Origin: 13-2-20CM-66-19 sp963824395 | GTDB taxonomy: Bacteria; Pseudomonadota; Gammaproteobacteria; Steroidobacterales; Steroidobacteraceae | NCBI GenBank assembly: GCA_963824395.1 | Contig: CAWGPF010000005.1 | Coordinates: forward strand, 868,001 to 932,000 | Length of the DNA: 64,000 nt | Direction of reading: 5' to 3' | In this document: in pieces, positions 34,265-42,720 of the stretch | How the letters are laid out: each line of letters opens with the position of its first letter | Numbering within the stretch: the stretch's first letter is position 1 | The notes under the pieces: model-generated | The model's database searches: none | The model's input: the letters and a program-made list of their open reading frames with translations, nothing else | Told to the model about the DNA's origin: nothing | Made by a program: the position numbers and the translations under genes

Positions 34265-34612
34265 GCCTGGGTGGCGAAATCGGTAGACGCAAGGGACTTG
34301 AGAAAATTGAGCACCCGGCGCGGAAACGGCCGGCGTGAATGGGGTCAAAGTCGGTGGAACAGTAGCGCAGCGCGCGCCTGCAATACCGAGCTAAGCCCGA
34401 CACAGAGCACGCAGTGCAGCGAGCCGCCTGACGGCGGTGGTTCTTCGGGAAAGTGTAGAGACTTGACGGCCCCTGCCTAATCCGCCGCCTGCGCGGTCGG
34501 GAGGGCAAAGGTAAAGTCCAGACCACAAATGCGGTACGCAGCAGCGAAAGCTGTAGTGGTACGAAAATCCCTCGGGGGCAACCCCATGCCGGTTCGAGTC
34601 CGGCCCCAGGCA
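34265..34612 (+). tRNA. tRNA-Leu(UAA), interrupted by a group I intron
   Basis: Two exons, 34265-34299 and 34564-34612, join to an 84-nt tRNA. The acceptor arms GCCTGGG and CCCAGGC pair, with discriminator A at 34612. The D-arm segment is GTGGCGAAATCGGTAGACGC, and the anticodon stem AGGGA pairs with TCCCT. After splicing the loop becomes CTTAAAA, giving anticodon UAA. A class-II long variable arm (CGGGGGCAACCCCATG) marks it as leucine, and the T-arm GCCGG-TTCGAGT-CCGGC is perfect. CCA is not encoded. The interruption falls between U34 and A35, the position used by the cyanobacterial and plastid tRNA-Leu(UAA) intron. Confidence 0.93.
34300..34563 (+). ncRNA. Group I self-splicing intron (subgroup IC3-like) in tRNA-Leu(UAA)
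   Basis: A 264-nt insertion with group I hallmarks. The upstream exon ends in U and the intron ends in G. P7 strands are ACTT (34461-34464, within AGAGACTTGACGG) and AAGT (34514-34517, within AAAGTCCAGA). In the cyanobacterial intron, as I recall it, the equivalents are ACTC and GAGT, a compensated change. A P9 hairpin has outer stem ACCAC (34522-34526) with GTGGT (34556-34560) and inner stem CAGC-GAAA-GCTG (34542-34553) with a GNRA loop. A GCCC/GGGC pairing around 34470-34506 fits P8. There is no room for a homing endonuclease. Confidence 0.9.
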
Positions 34613-34637
34613 CTCCGCCGCGCCCACGCCACGGCTC

Positions 34638-35573
34638 CTAGTTCGGCACGTCCTGCGTCATCTTCTCAGCGATGATTGAACGCTGCGTGATCAGATCGGG
34701 CGTCGTACTGTAGAGCGCCCTGAGGTAAGCCCGATCCCAGTCGCTCAGCCCCGCAGGCAGGGGCTCGTGCGCCGCCTGTGCACGAAAGAGCCGCAGTATG
34801 GAAGGTGATGCGCCGAGCGGCGCTTCCGGGTCGGTGTCGGCGAGCGCCAGCATGGCGACGTAGTCCGTGAGGGGCCCGATCGGCAGCCCCGCCGCCCGTC
34901 GGGCGTCCACGATCACGGCGACCGAGGAGAACGCGAGGAGATCCTTCACGAACATCCTTGAACCGATGAGGTCGGCCCCGGTGGGTACCTCCCGGAACCG
35001 CTGGCCGAGCTGCAGCGACCCGGTGGACTCAGGACCCGGACCCGCGCTGCCGAAGGACTTGTTGTACCAGACGCGGACCGGCCCATGACCGGCGGCGAAA
35101 TGCTCAAACGCCGCCGGCGTGCCGTGTACGCCGCCGAAGGCGCTGCGCCTCGCCCCCCACGCCCGGATCAGGGCATCCGGGTCAGCGGTGAACACAACCG
35201 CCAGGTTCGCCCGGCACTGTTCGCCATCGAGCGGCGCCCCGGCCGCACGGGTGATCTGCGACAGCCGTGCCAGCATGAACTCGCCTTCCTCCCGGGACAG
35301 CCCGACCACGGTCGGACAGACCGGAGAGTTCCAGCGGTGCAGCGCCTCGTCCCGGCGCTGCGTGTGCGTGATGGTGGTGACGTACACGAGCAGCTGGTGT
35401 TGCAGCGCGGCCCGTCGCGCTTCGATGGTGACCTGGGGCACCTGCGGGGGCGGTCCCGTCGCCTCCGTGGCCGGCGGGTCGGCGAAAACCGGGCCGGCAG
35501 CGAGGAGGGCGGCCGCGAGCAACCGGCTGCGCAGGCACCGGGGGCCCGAGGGCGCGTGGCTCATGCGACCCAT
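34638..35573 (-). CDS. Secreted protein of unknown function
   Basis: 311 residues (307 if the ATG at 35561 is used). The N-terminus has an Arg-rich head and a hydrophobic core LLAAALLAAGPVFA, so a signal peptide with cleavage near FAD is likely. The mature protein has two Cys (in SPVCPTVVGL and GEQCRANLAV) that may pair. Strands such as VRVWYNKSFGS and a helix FVKDLLAFSSVAVIVDARRA follow. I recognise no catalytic motif. Proteins of this general composition are found in gammaproteobacteria as uncharacterised periplasmic proteins. It is convergent with the tRNA and divergent from ccmA. Confidence 0.75.
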   Translation of the reverse strand: MGRMSHAPSGPRCLRSRLLAAALLAAGPVFADPPATEATGPPPQVPQVTIEARRAALQHQLLVYVTTITHTQRRDEALHRWNSPVCPTVVGLSREEGEFMLARLSQITRAAGAPLDGEQCRANLAVVFTADPDALIRAWGARRSAFGGVHGTPAAFEHFAAGHGPVRVWYNKSFGSAGPGPESTGSLQLGQRFREVPTGADLIGSRMFVKDLLAFSSVAVIVDARRAAGLPIGPLTDYVAMLALADTDPEAPLGASPSILRLFRAQAAHEPLPAGLSDWDRAYLRALYSTTPDLITQRSIIAEKMTQDVPN

Positions 35574-35870
35574 CTTAGGTCGCGCGCGGCAGCCGCACGG
35601 CCGCCGCGTAAGGCTCCTGAAGATTCTTCATATGAGGACTACGCCGCAGGAGGGCTTCCCACCACGAACGCGCGCACGCCCTCACGGGTGACACTGTGAT
35701 GGGAGTCACGTGCCGTCCATGCCGGAGCGCAGATCCCGGCCGTTCGCCCTCGCCGGCGCTGCGCCCGCTGACGCCCCGCACCGACACTCGCGCTAACCGC
35801 ATGAATTTGCCAGACTTGCGCGCCGAAAGTCCGGTACTCCTGCCGGGCCCGGCCCACCGATGCGAGTCCG
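35574..35870. other. Divergent intergenic region upstream of ccmA
   Basis: About 297 bases between a minus-strand secreted-protein gene and ccmA. Short ORFs here have no recognisable product. I see no clear promoter, hairpin or repeat, but it should contain the ccm promoter. Confidence 0.5.
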
Positions 35871-36494
35871 ATGTCGCCGAACACCCTCGAGGCCGAGAAC
35901 CTGCACCTGTGGCGCGGCGACCGCCATGTGCTGCGCGGGGTCGGCTTTTGCGTGGCCGGCGGGCAGTGCCTGAAGCTCACCGGCGTCAATGGCGCGGGCA
36001 AGACGAGCCTGCTGCGCACGCTGGCGGGCCTGATATACCCGGAAGAGGGGCGCGTGTGCTTTGGTGGCACTGACGTGCGGGAGGACCTGCGCACCTTTCA
36101 GGGCTCACTCCTGTATCTCGGTCACGAGCCACCGCTCAAGGCCGACCTGACCGCCATTGAGAATCTGCTCTACTGGATCGGCACGCGCCGGCGCGTGAGC
36201 GCTGCGCAGCTGCGGGCCAGTCTGGCCCGCGTGGGCGCGGAGGACCTGAGCGAGCGCCTGGTGCGCACCCTGTCCGCCGGGCAGCGCCGCCGCGTGGCGC
36301 TCGCCGGCCTGTCGCTGTGCGCCGTGCCGCTGTGGCTGCTCGATGAGCCGGCCACGAACCTCGACACCGAGGGACAGGCACTCGTCGGCAGTCTCATCGC
36401 CGAGCAGCTGGCACGCGGCGGTGTGGCCATCGCCGCCGTCCACCATGAGCTGCCCGGCCTCGGCGCCGTGCAGCACCTGGAGCTGGCAGCGTGA
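35871..36494 (+). CDS. ccmA: Cytochrome c biogenesis ABC transporter ATP-binding protein CcmA
   Basis: 207 residues, a normal CcmA length. Walker A is GVNGAGKTS (near residues 38-46), the signature region is LSAGQRRRVALAG, and Walker B is LWLLDEPATNLD. With CcmB it forms the inner-membrane ATPase that, with CcmC and CcmD, releases haem-loaded CcmE. It starts the system I cytochrome c maturation operon ccmA-I and overlaps ccmB by 4 bases. Confidence 0.95.
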   Translation: MSPNTLEAENLHLWRGDRHVLRGVGFCVAGGQCLKLTGVNGAGKTSLLRTLAGLIYPEEGRVCFGGTDVREDLRTFQGSLLYLGHEPPLKADLTAIENLLYWIGTRRRVSAAQLRASLARVGAEDLSERLVRTLSAGQRRRVALAGLSLCAVPLWLLDEPATNLDTEGQALVGSLIAEQLARGGVAIAAVHHELPGLGAVQHLELAA

Positions 36495-37234
36495 GCGTCC
36501 CGGGCATGACGTCACTGACCGGCGCGGGCGAAGGCGCGGCGCGCTCGACCGAGGCGCTCGTGACGTCCTGGGCCGCTGCACGCCTTGCGCTGCGGCGCGA
36601 CCTGACGCTCGCGTTCCGCAAACCGGCACAGCTCATCCAGCCGCTGACGTTCTTCGCGCTCGTGACCATGCTCTTTCCGCTGGCGATTTCACCCGAGCTC
36701 TCGCAGCTGCGACAGGTGACCCCCGGTGCCCTGTGGGCCGCGGCGCTCCTGGCATCGCTGCTGGCGCTCGAGTTCCTGTTCCGCGATGACTCCCAGGATG
36801 GCACCCTCGAGCAGTACGCGCTCTCAGGAAACTCCCTCACCGCGCTCATCTTCGCCAAGACGCTCGCGCACTGGCTGCTGACGGGACTGCCGCTGGCGCT
36901 CATGGCGCCGCTTGCCGCGATCGCCCTCGGCGCGCCGAACGCGGCGCTCCCGGGGATCATCGCCGCCGTCGTCCTCGGCAGCATCACCTTAAGTCTCGTC
37001 GGCTCCATCGGTGCAGCCCTGACCCTCAATATAAAGAGGAGCAGCGCGCTGCTGTCCCTGCTGACCCTGCCGCTGTCGCTCCCGGTGCTGATCTTCGGCG
37101 CGCGCGCTACGCAGGTGGCCATCGGCGGCGGCGCGCTCATTGCGCCGCTGGAGCTGCTGGCGGCGCTCGCGGTCCTCGGCGTCACCCTCGCACCGCTCGC
37201 GGCCGCGGCCGCGGTACGTATCAGTCTGGAGTAG
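36491..37234 (+). CDS. ccmB: Cytochrome c biogenesis permease CcmB
   Basis: 247 residues with about six membrane segments and the CcmB-type motif FLFRDDSQDGTLEQYALSG after the second helix. The N-terminal 30 residues extend beyond the usual E. coli length (220 residues), so an internal start is possible. The ATGA-type overlap with ccmA supports the one given. It is the membrane partner of CcmA. Confidence 0.94.
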   Translation: MSVPGMTSLTGAGEGAARSTEALVTSWAAARLALRRDLTLAFRKPAQLIQPLTFFALVTMLFPLAISPELSQLRQVTPGALWAAALLASLLALEFLFRDDSQDGTLEQYALSGNSLTALIFAKTLAHWLLTGLPLALMAPLAAIALGAPNAALPGIIAAVVLGSITLSLVGSIGAALTLNIKRSSALLSLLTLPLSLPVLIFGARATQVAIGGGALIAPLELLAALAVLGVTLAPLAAAAAVRISLE

Positions 37235-37243
37235 GCGGACCCG

Positions 37244-37981
37244 ATGAACTTCACCTGGTTCCACCGCCTCGGCTCGCCCCCATCCGTGTACCTGCTCGCG
37301 CGGCGCCTGACGCCCTGGCTCGCCTGGCCGGCCGGAGTGCTGATCCTCGCCGGCCTCATCGGCGGGCTGTGGCTTGCGCCCCCGGACTACCAGCAGGGCG
37401 ATGGCTTTCGCATCATCTACGTACATGCCCCGAGCGCATGGTTGTCCCTCATGGTGTATACGAGCATGGCGCTGGCGGCGGCCGTGGGACTGATCTGGCG
37501 CATCAAGGTGGCGCATGCCGCGGCGGCCGCCTGTGCGCCGATCGGGGCGTCCTTCACGTTCGTGGCCCTCGTGACCGGCTCGCTCTGGGGCCAGCCGATG
37601 TGGGGAACATACTGGCAGTGGGATCCCAGGCTCACCTCGGAACTCGTACTGCTCTTTCTGTATCTTGGGTATATGGGACTACGCGCAGGCATAGAGGACA
37701 CGCAGCGCGCCGATCGCGCCAGCGCGGTGCTGGCGGTGGTCGGCGTGGCCAACGTGCCCGTCATTCACTACTCGGTCACCTGGTGGAACTCGCTGCATCA
37801 GGCCCCGAGCGTCATGCGGCTCGCCAGGCCCACCATGCCCGCTGCCATGCTGGTGCCGCTGCTGCTGATGCTCGCCGGCTTCACGCTGCTCTTCGGTGCG
37901 CTGCTCCTGGTGCGGCTGCGCGCGGAGATCCTCGCGCGCGAGCGCGCCAACCCGTGGCTGAAGGAGGCGCTGGCCCCATGA
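37244..37981 (+). CDS. ccmC: Haem delivery protein CcmC
   Basis: 245 residues with six membrane segments. The tryptophan-rich periplasmic WWD domain reads WGTYWQWDPRLTSELV, and haem-ligand His occur in YVHAPSAW and VIHYSVTWWNSLHQ. CcmC presents haem to CcmE. It starts 9 bases after ccmB and overlaps ccmD by 4 bases. Confidence 0.95.
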   Translation: MNFTWFHRLGSPPSVYLLARRLTPWLAWPAGVLILAGLIGGLWLAPPDYQQGDGFRIIYVHAPSAWLSLMVYTSMALAAAVGLIWRIKVAHAAAAACAPIGASFTFVALVTGSLWGQPMWGTYWQWDPRLTSELVLLFLYLGYMGLRAGIEDTQRADRASAVLAVVGVANVPVIHYSVTWWNSLHQAPSVMRLARPTMPAAMLVPLLLMLAGFTLLFGALLLVRLRAEILARERANPWLKEALAP

Positions 37982-38139
37982 GGGAATTCCTCGACATGGG
38001 CGGCTACGCCGCGTTCGTTTGGCCCTCCTACGCGCTCACCTTAGCCGTCATCGCCCTGAATGTATTCTGGGCGCGGCGCGCCCTGGCGCGCGCGCAGGCG
38101 GCCGCGCGCCGCCGCCTCGCGACGCGGGGCGAGTCATGA
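37978..38139 (+). CDS. ccmD: Haem exporter accessory protein CcmD
   Basis: 53 residues with one membrane helix (YAAFVWPSYALTLAVIALNVFW) followed by a basic cytoplasmic tail (RRALARAQAAARRR), the standard CcmD layout. It overlaps ccmC and ccmE by 4 bases each. It helps release holo-CcmE from the CcmABC complex. Confidence 0.9.
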   Translation: MREFLDMGGYAAFVWPSYALTLAVIALNVFWARRALARAQAAARRRLATRGES

Positions 38140-38618
38140 CGCCGACCCGCAGGCGGCGCCTGATCCTCGTGCTCGGCATTCTCGCGGGTGTGAGCATCGC
38201 CGGCGCACTCGCGCTCAATGCCTTCCGCCGCAACGTCACCTTTTTCTTCGATCCGACCCAGGTGGCGCGGGGGGAGGTGGCGGCCGGGCAGGCCTTCCGC
38301 CTCGGCGGTATGGTGACCCAGGGCAGCCTCACGCGTGCCCCAGGCAGCCTCGAGGTGCATTTCGTGGTGACGGATTTCAGCCACAACGTCCCGGTGAGCT
38401 ACAGCGGCGTGCTGCCGGACTTGTTCCGCGAGGGCGCCGGGGTCGTCGCCCACGGGCGCCTGGACCCCTCCGGCACTTTCGTTGCCGATGAGGTGCTCGC
38501 CAAGCACGACGAGAAATACATGCCCCCGGAAGTGGCGCGCTCGCTCAAGCGCCGGCACGGGGAATCACGCAGCGGCGACGCGGTGAGCCCCGCTGCGCCA
38601 AACCCCTCAGGATCCTGA
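38136..38618 (+). CDS. ccmE: Periplasmic haem chaperone CcmE
   Basis: 160 residues from the ATG at 38136 overlapping the ccmD stop. An N-terminal membrane anchor (LILVLGILAGVSIAGALALNAF) precedes the beta-barrel haem-binding domain. The motif AKHDEKYMPPEV contains the His that binds haem covalently and the downstream Tyr ligand (HxxxY). The C-terminal tail is disordered. It carries haem from CcmC to CcmF/H. Confidence 0.96.
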   Translation: MTPTRRRRLILVLGILAGVSIAGALALNAFRRNVTFFFDPTQVARGEVAAGQAFRLGGMVTQGSLTRAPGSLEVHFVVTDFSHNVPVSYSGVLPDLFREGAGVVAHGRLDPSGTFVADEVLAKHDEKYMPPEVARSLKRRHGESRSGDAVSPAAPNPSGS

Positions 38619-38621
38619 CCG

Positions 38622-40577
38622 ATGTGGCCCGAACTCGGACACTTCGCCCTGATCCTCGCGCTGCTGCTCGCGGCGCTGCAGGCGTTCTTCGGCATCGCAG
38701 GTCCGGCCTTCGCGCGGGGGCGCTGGACTCAGGCGGTGACCCCGGCGCTCGCCGGCCAGGCGGTGATGGTGGTGACGGCGGTGGTGTGCCTGGTGAATGC
38801 CTTCGTCAGCAACGACTTCTCGGTGCTGTACGTGGCGGAGAACTCCAACTCCGCGCTGCCGCTGTTCTACCGCGTGACGGCGCTGTGGGGCGCGCACGAG
38901 GGCTCGCTTTTGCTGTGGATTCTGCTGCTGGCGCTGTGGAGCGTGGCGGTGGCGCTGCGCGCCTCGGCCCTGCCGCCGTACTTCGCGGCGCGCGTGCTCG
39001 GCGTGCTCGGCCTCGTGAGCTTCGGGTTCCTGCTCTTCACGCTCGCCACCTCCAACCCCTTCGCGCGCCTGGATCCGCCGGCCCCCGATGGCCGCGACCT
39101 GAACCCGATCCTGCAGGACCCGGGACTCGCGGTGCACCCGCCGATCCTCTACACGGGCTACGTAGGGTTTGCGGTGGCGTTCGCCTTCGCCTGCGCTGCG
39201 ATGCTCGAGGGCCGGCTCGACCAGGCCTGGGCGCGCTGGACGCGCCAGTGGACGACCTGGGCGTGGGCCTTCCTCACCTGCGGCATCGCGCTCGGCAGCT
39301 TCTGGGCCTATTACGAGCTTGGCTGGGGCGGCTTCTGGTTCTGGGACCCGGTCGAGAATGCCTCCTTCATGCCCTGGCTCGTCGGCACGGCGCTGGTGCA
39401 CTCCCTCGCAGTGACCGACAAGCGCGGCCTCTTCAAGAGCTGGACGCTGCTGCTGGCGATCCTCGCGTTCTCGCTCAGCATGCTCGGCACCTTCCTCGTG
39501 CGCTCCGGAGTGCTGGTGTCGGTGCACTCGTTCGCCGCCGATCCCAGCCGCGGCATGTTCATCCTCGCGTTCCTCGTCATCATGATCGGCGGCGCGCTGA
39601 CCCTGTACGCCTGGCGCGCGCCGCTCCTGAAGTCGCAGGCCGGCTTTGAGCTCGGCGCCCGCGAGTCCTTCCTGCTCTTCAACAACGTACTCCTCGTGAT
39701 CGCCGCCGCTACGGTCCTCGCCGGCACGCTCGCGCCGCTGATCTCCGATGCCCTGAAGCTCGGCACGGTCTCGGTGGGACCGCCGTATTTCAATCCGACG
39801 TTCCTGCTCTCGATGCTGCCCCTGAGCGCACTCTTGGCGGTCGGCATCCACGCGGGCTGGAAGCGCGGGCGGCTCAAGGATGCGCAGCGTGCGCTGCTCC
39901 TGAGCCTCCTCGGCGCGGCGGTGCTCGCCTGCGGACTCGTGTTCGGCATCTACCGCCACGGGCACATTCTGACGCCGATCGGCGCCACGCTGGGTTTCTG
40001 GATCATCATCTCCTCGCTCGTGGATCCGATCGATCGCTGGCGGCGCGGCCTCACCCTGTCACGCGCCGTCCTCGGCATGACCATTGCGCATCTCGGATTC
40101 GGGATCGCGGTCATCGCCCTCACCACCGTTGAGTCGTTCACGGTGGAGCGCGACGTGGCGCTGAGCCCCGGAGAGGTCGCGCAGGTGGGCGGCTACGAGC
40201 TGCGCTTCGAGGGCGTCAAGCCGATCGAGGGCCCGAACTTCGATGGCGTCGGCGGTACCTTCATCGTGACGCACGGTGGCGCGCCGGTGGGCGTGATGGT
40301 GCCGCAGAAGCGCCAGTTCTGGGTGCAGCACCAGGTCACCTCCGAGACCGCGATCACCGTGAGCCGCGGCAATAATCTTCTGCTGGCGCTCGGGGATGAC
40401 CTCGGCGCCGGCCGCTGGAGCGTGCGGGTGCAGATCCGCCCGCTCGTGAGCCTCGTGTGGCTCGCCGCACTGATCATGGCGATCGGGGGCTGCACCGCCG
40501 CCTCGGACCGCCGCTACCGCACGGTGCGGGCCGCCACGGCGGCCGGCGGCTCGCCGGCCCTGGCACGCGAGGCGTAA
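38622..40577 (+). CDS. ccmF: Cytochrome c haem lyase subunit CcmF
   Basis: 651 residues with many membrane segments. The WWD domain GWGGFWFWDPVENASFMPW lies near residues 230-248. His ligands occur in LWGAHEGSLLLW and the LAVHPPILYTGYVGF segment. CcmF with CcmH/I attaches haem to apocytochrome CxxCH motifs. It begins 3 bases after ccmE and abuts ccmG. Confidence 0.96.
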   Translation: MWPELGHFALILALLLAALQAFFGIAGPAFARGRWTQAVTPALAGQAVMVVTAVVCLVNAFVSNDFSVLYVAENSNSALPLFYRVTALWGAHEGSLLLWILLLALWSVAVALRASALPPYFAARVLGVLGLVSFGFLLFTLATSNPFARLDPPAPDGRDLNPILQDPGLAVHPPILYTGYVGFAVAFAFACAAMLEGRLDQAWARWTRQWTTWAWAFLTCGIALGSFWAYYELGWGGFWFWDPVENASFMPWLVGTALVHSLAVTDKRGLFKSWTLLLAILAFSLSMLGTFLVRSGVLVSVHSFAADPSRGMFILAFLVIMIGGALTLYAWRAPLLKSQAGFELGARESFLLFNNVLLVIAAATVLAGTLAPLISDALKLGTVSVGPPYFNPTFLLSMLPLSALLAVGIHAGWKRGRLKDAQRALLLSLLGAAVLACGLVFGIYRHGHILTPIGATLGFWIIISSLVDPIDRWRRGLTLSRAVLGMTIAHLGFGIAVIALTTVESFTVERDVALSPGEVAQVGGYELRFEGVKPIEGPNFDGVGGTFIVTHGGAPVGVMVPQKRQFWVQHQVTSETAITVSRGNNLLLALGDDLGAGRWSVRVQIRPLVSLVWLAALIMAIGGCTAASDRRYRTVRAATAAGGSPALAREA

Positions 40578-41108
40578 GTGAACCGCTTCCTCGTACCGCT
40601 CGGCGTCTTCGCGCTGCTCGTGGTGGTGCTCGTCATCGGCATCCGCCATTCCCCCGACAAGGGCATCATCGTCTCGCCACTGCTGGGTAAGCCCGCACCC
40701 GCCTTCGCGCTGCCCTCGCTCTTCGAGCCGGCGCGCACCGTGAGTTCGGCGGACCTCAGGGGCCACTGGTACCTGTTCAACGTGTGGGGCACCTGGTGCG
40801 GGGAATGCCGCGCCGAGCACGCCATGCTTCTGAAGGTCAAGGCCTCCGGCGTGGTGCCGCTCATTGGTCTTGACTGGAAGGACGATGACGCGCAGGCGCA
40901 GGCCTGGCTCGGGCAGCTCGGCAACCCCTACGAGACGGTGGCGGTGGATCGTTCGGGCCGGGAGGCGATCGACTGGGGAGTCTACGGGGCACCCGAGACC
41001 TTCCTCGTGAATCCGGCCGGCGTCGTGGTCTTCAAGCACGTCGGCGCCCTGGATGAGGACACCTGGACGCGCGAGATCCTGCCGCGCGTGCGGGGAGGCA
41101 AGAGCTGA
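40578..41108 (+). CDS. ccmG: Thiol:disulphide oxidoreductase CcmG (DsbE)
   Basis: 176 residues from a GTG immediately after the ccmF TAA. It has an N-terminal membrane anchor and a thioredoxin fold. The active site WGTWCGECRAEH gives a CGEC redox pair, and the cis-Pro loop lies in YGAPETFLVN. The acidic GLDWKDD segment is family-specific. It reduces apocytochrome c thiols in the periplasm before haem attachment. Confidence 0.95.
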   Translation: MNRFLVPLGVFALLVVVLVIGIRHSPDKGIIVSPLLGKPAPAFALPSLFEPARTVSSADLRGHWYLFNVWGTWCGECRAEHAMLLKVKASGVVPLIGLDWKDDDAQAQAWLGQLGNPYETVAVDRSGREAIDWGVYGAPETFLVNPAGVVVFKHVGALDEDTWTREILPRVRGGKS

Positions 41109-41551
41109 TGCGCACTCGATCCGTGACGGCACTTGTGCTTCTGAGCCTGGTGCTGCTGAGCGCCCCGGTGCGCGCACTCGATACCACGGTCCTTCAGGAC
41201 CCCAAGCTGCAGGCGCGTTATCTGGCACTCACGCACGAGCTGCGCTGCATGCAGTGTCAGAACGAGCCCATCGCCGACTCCCCGGTCGATCTGGCCGCGG
41301 ACCTGCGCGCGCAGGTGCGCGAGCAGCTCCTCGCCGGCCGCTCCGATGATGAGATCCGCAACTGGATGGCGGCGCGCTACGGGGACTTCATCCTCTTCCG
41401 GCCGCGCTATTCCTGGCGCAACGCCTGGCTGTGGGCCGCCCCCGTGGTGCTGCTCGCGCTCGGGGCGCTCATCTGCTGGCGCATCGTGCGCACGCGCACG
41501 CGCCTGGTCGCCGATGACCACGAGCCCCTCGATGAGGAGCTGCGCTCCTGA
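41108..41551 (+). CDS. ccmH: Cytochrome c maturation protein CcmH (CcmL/CycL type)
   Basis: 147 residues with a signal peptide ending VRALD and a redox motif LRCMQCQNEPIADS (CxxC). A three-helix domain and a C-terminal membrane helix (LWAAPVVLLALGALICW) follow. This is the short CcmH form, with the TPR part encoded separately as CcmI downstream. It overlaps its neighbours by one base each. Confidence 0.95.
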   Translation: MRTRSVTALVLLSLVLLSAPVRALDTTVLQDPKLQARYLALTHELRCMQCQNEPIADSPVDLAADLRAQVREQLLAGRSDDEIRNWMAARYGDFILFRPRYSWRNAWLWAAPVVLLALGALICWRIVRTRTRLVADDHEPLDEELRS

Positions 41552-42546
41552 TGCTGAGCTTCGCCGTCCTCGCCGCAGTGCTCACCGTCGGCGGCGTGCT
41601 CGCCGTGACGCTGCCGCTGCTGCGCCGCGGCAGCGCACCGACGGCACCCTGGGCGGCGCTTGGCGCTACCGGGGTCCTCGTCATCGGCTCGGCGCTCCTC
41701 TATATCGCCTGGAGCAATTGGTCGTGGCGGGCGGCGCCGGCAGCAGACTCACCCCAGAGCATGGTGGCGCGGCTCGCGCGGCAGCTGGAGGAGAATCCGA
41801 ACAACCTCGAGGGCTGGCTGATGCTCGGGCGCTCCTACGCGGTGCTGCAGGAACTGCCGCTCGCGCTGCGCGCGTTCGAGCGTGCCGAGCGTCTGAGCGG
41901 GGGCAGGAACGTCGAGGCGCTGCTCGGGGAGGCCGAGGTGCTGGCGCTTGAGGACCCCGCGGAACTGGAAGGTCGCGCCGGGCGCCTGATCGACCGGGCG
42001 CTCGCCCTGGAGCCTGACTCGGGCAAGGTGCTGTTCTTCGCCGCGACTGTTGCAGCGCGCCGCGGTCAGCTGCCCCTGGCGCGCGAGCGCTTCGCCCGCA
42101 TCCTCGCCATGCACCCGCCGGACAACGTGCGCCCGATCCTGGAGCAGGAGATCCGGCTCATCGACGAGAAGCTCGCCGCACCCGCACCGCCCGCCGCGGG
42201 CTCCGCGGGGGCCGCTTCCGTGTCGGTGAATATCACGCTCGCCCCCACCCTGGGCGGGGGCCCGCCGGCGCCGCTGTTCGTGTTTGTGAAGAATGCCACC
42301 GCCGGCGGTCCTCCCCTGGCCGCGAAGCGCCTGGAGAGCCACTTTCCCCAGTCCGTCACCCTGACAGCGGCGGATTCGATGATCCCGGGACGTTCCTTTG
42401 CCGCAGGTCAGGCGGTGCAGGTCGTGGCCCGCATCGCCCGCTCGGGGAGCCCGGTGGGCGCCCGTGGTGATCCTTACGGGGAAGTCACCTACCGGGTGGG
42501 GCAGGACGGTCAGCTCAATCTGGTCATCGACCGGCTCACGCCTTAA
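41551..42546 (+). CDS. ccmI: Cytochrome c maturation TPR protein CcmI (CycH type)
   Basis: 331 residues. Two N-terminal membrane helices (residues about 2-24 and 34-54) flank a short loop. TPR repeats follow around LEENPNNLEGWLMLGRSYAVLQELPLALRAFERAERL. A C-terminal beta domain (VNITLAPTL to YGEVTYRVGQDGQLNLVIDRL) may bind apocytochrome. It chaperones apocytochrome c to CcmF/H and is the last ccm gene before a terminator. Confidence 0.92.
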   Translation: MLSFAVLAAVLTVGGVLAVTLPLLRRGSAPTAPWAALGATGVLVIGSALLYIAWSNWSWRAAPAADSPQSMVARLARQLEENPNNLEGWLMLGRSYAVLQELPLALRAFERAERLSGGRNVEALLGEAEVLALEDPAELEGRAGRLIDRALALEPDSGKVLFFAATVAARRGQLPLARERFARILAMHPPDNVRPILEQEIRLIDEKLAAPAPPAAGSAGAASVSVNITLAPTLGGGPPAPLFVFVKNATAGGPPLAAKRLESHFPQSVTLTAADSMIPGRSFAAGQAVQVVARIARSGSPVGARGDPYGEVTYRVGQDGQLNLVIDRLTP

Positions 42547-42556
42547 GAAGTCTCAG

Positions 42557-42580
42557 CGGCCCGCTCAGGGGCCGATTTTT
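42557..42580 (+). terminator. Rho-independent terminator of the ccm operon
   Basis: A CGGCCC/GGGCCG stem (42557-42562, 42569-42574) with a 6-base loop is followed by ATTTTT, 10 bases after the ccmI stop. Confidence 0.85.
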
Positions 42581-42720
42581 AGCGTTTCCTGTCGGATATC
42601 GCTTATTTGCCCCGCCACATTCGAGGGGTATGCTGGCTCCTGTCAGGCTTTTTCAACGCATCTCGCCGCAAGTGCCCGGCCTCGACTCGGGTCTTATGGC
42701 GGTTTTAAGGAGCACGAGTG

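Noticed and set aside
34271..34480. Small protein-coding frame across the tRNA-Leu region
   Set aside because: It lies in the tRNA exon and group I intron, which fully explain the sequence.
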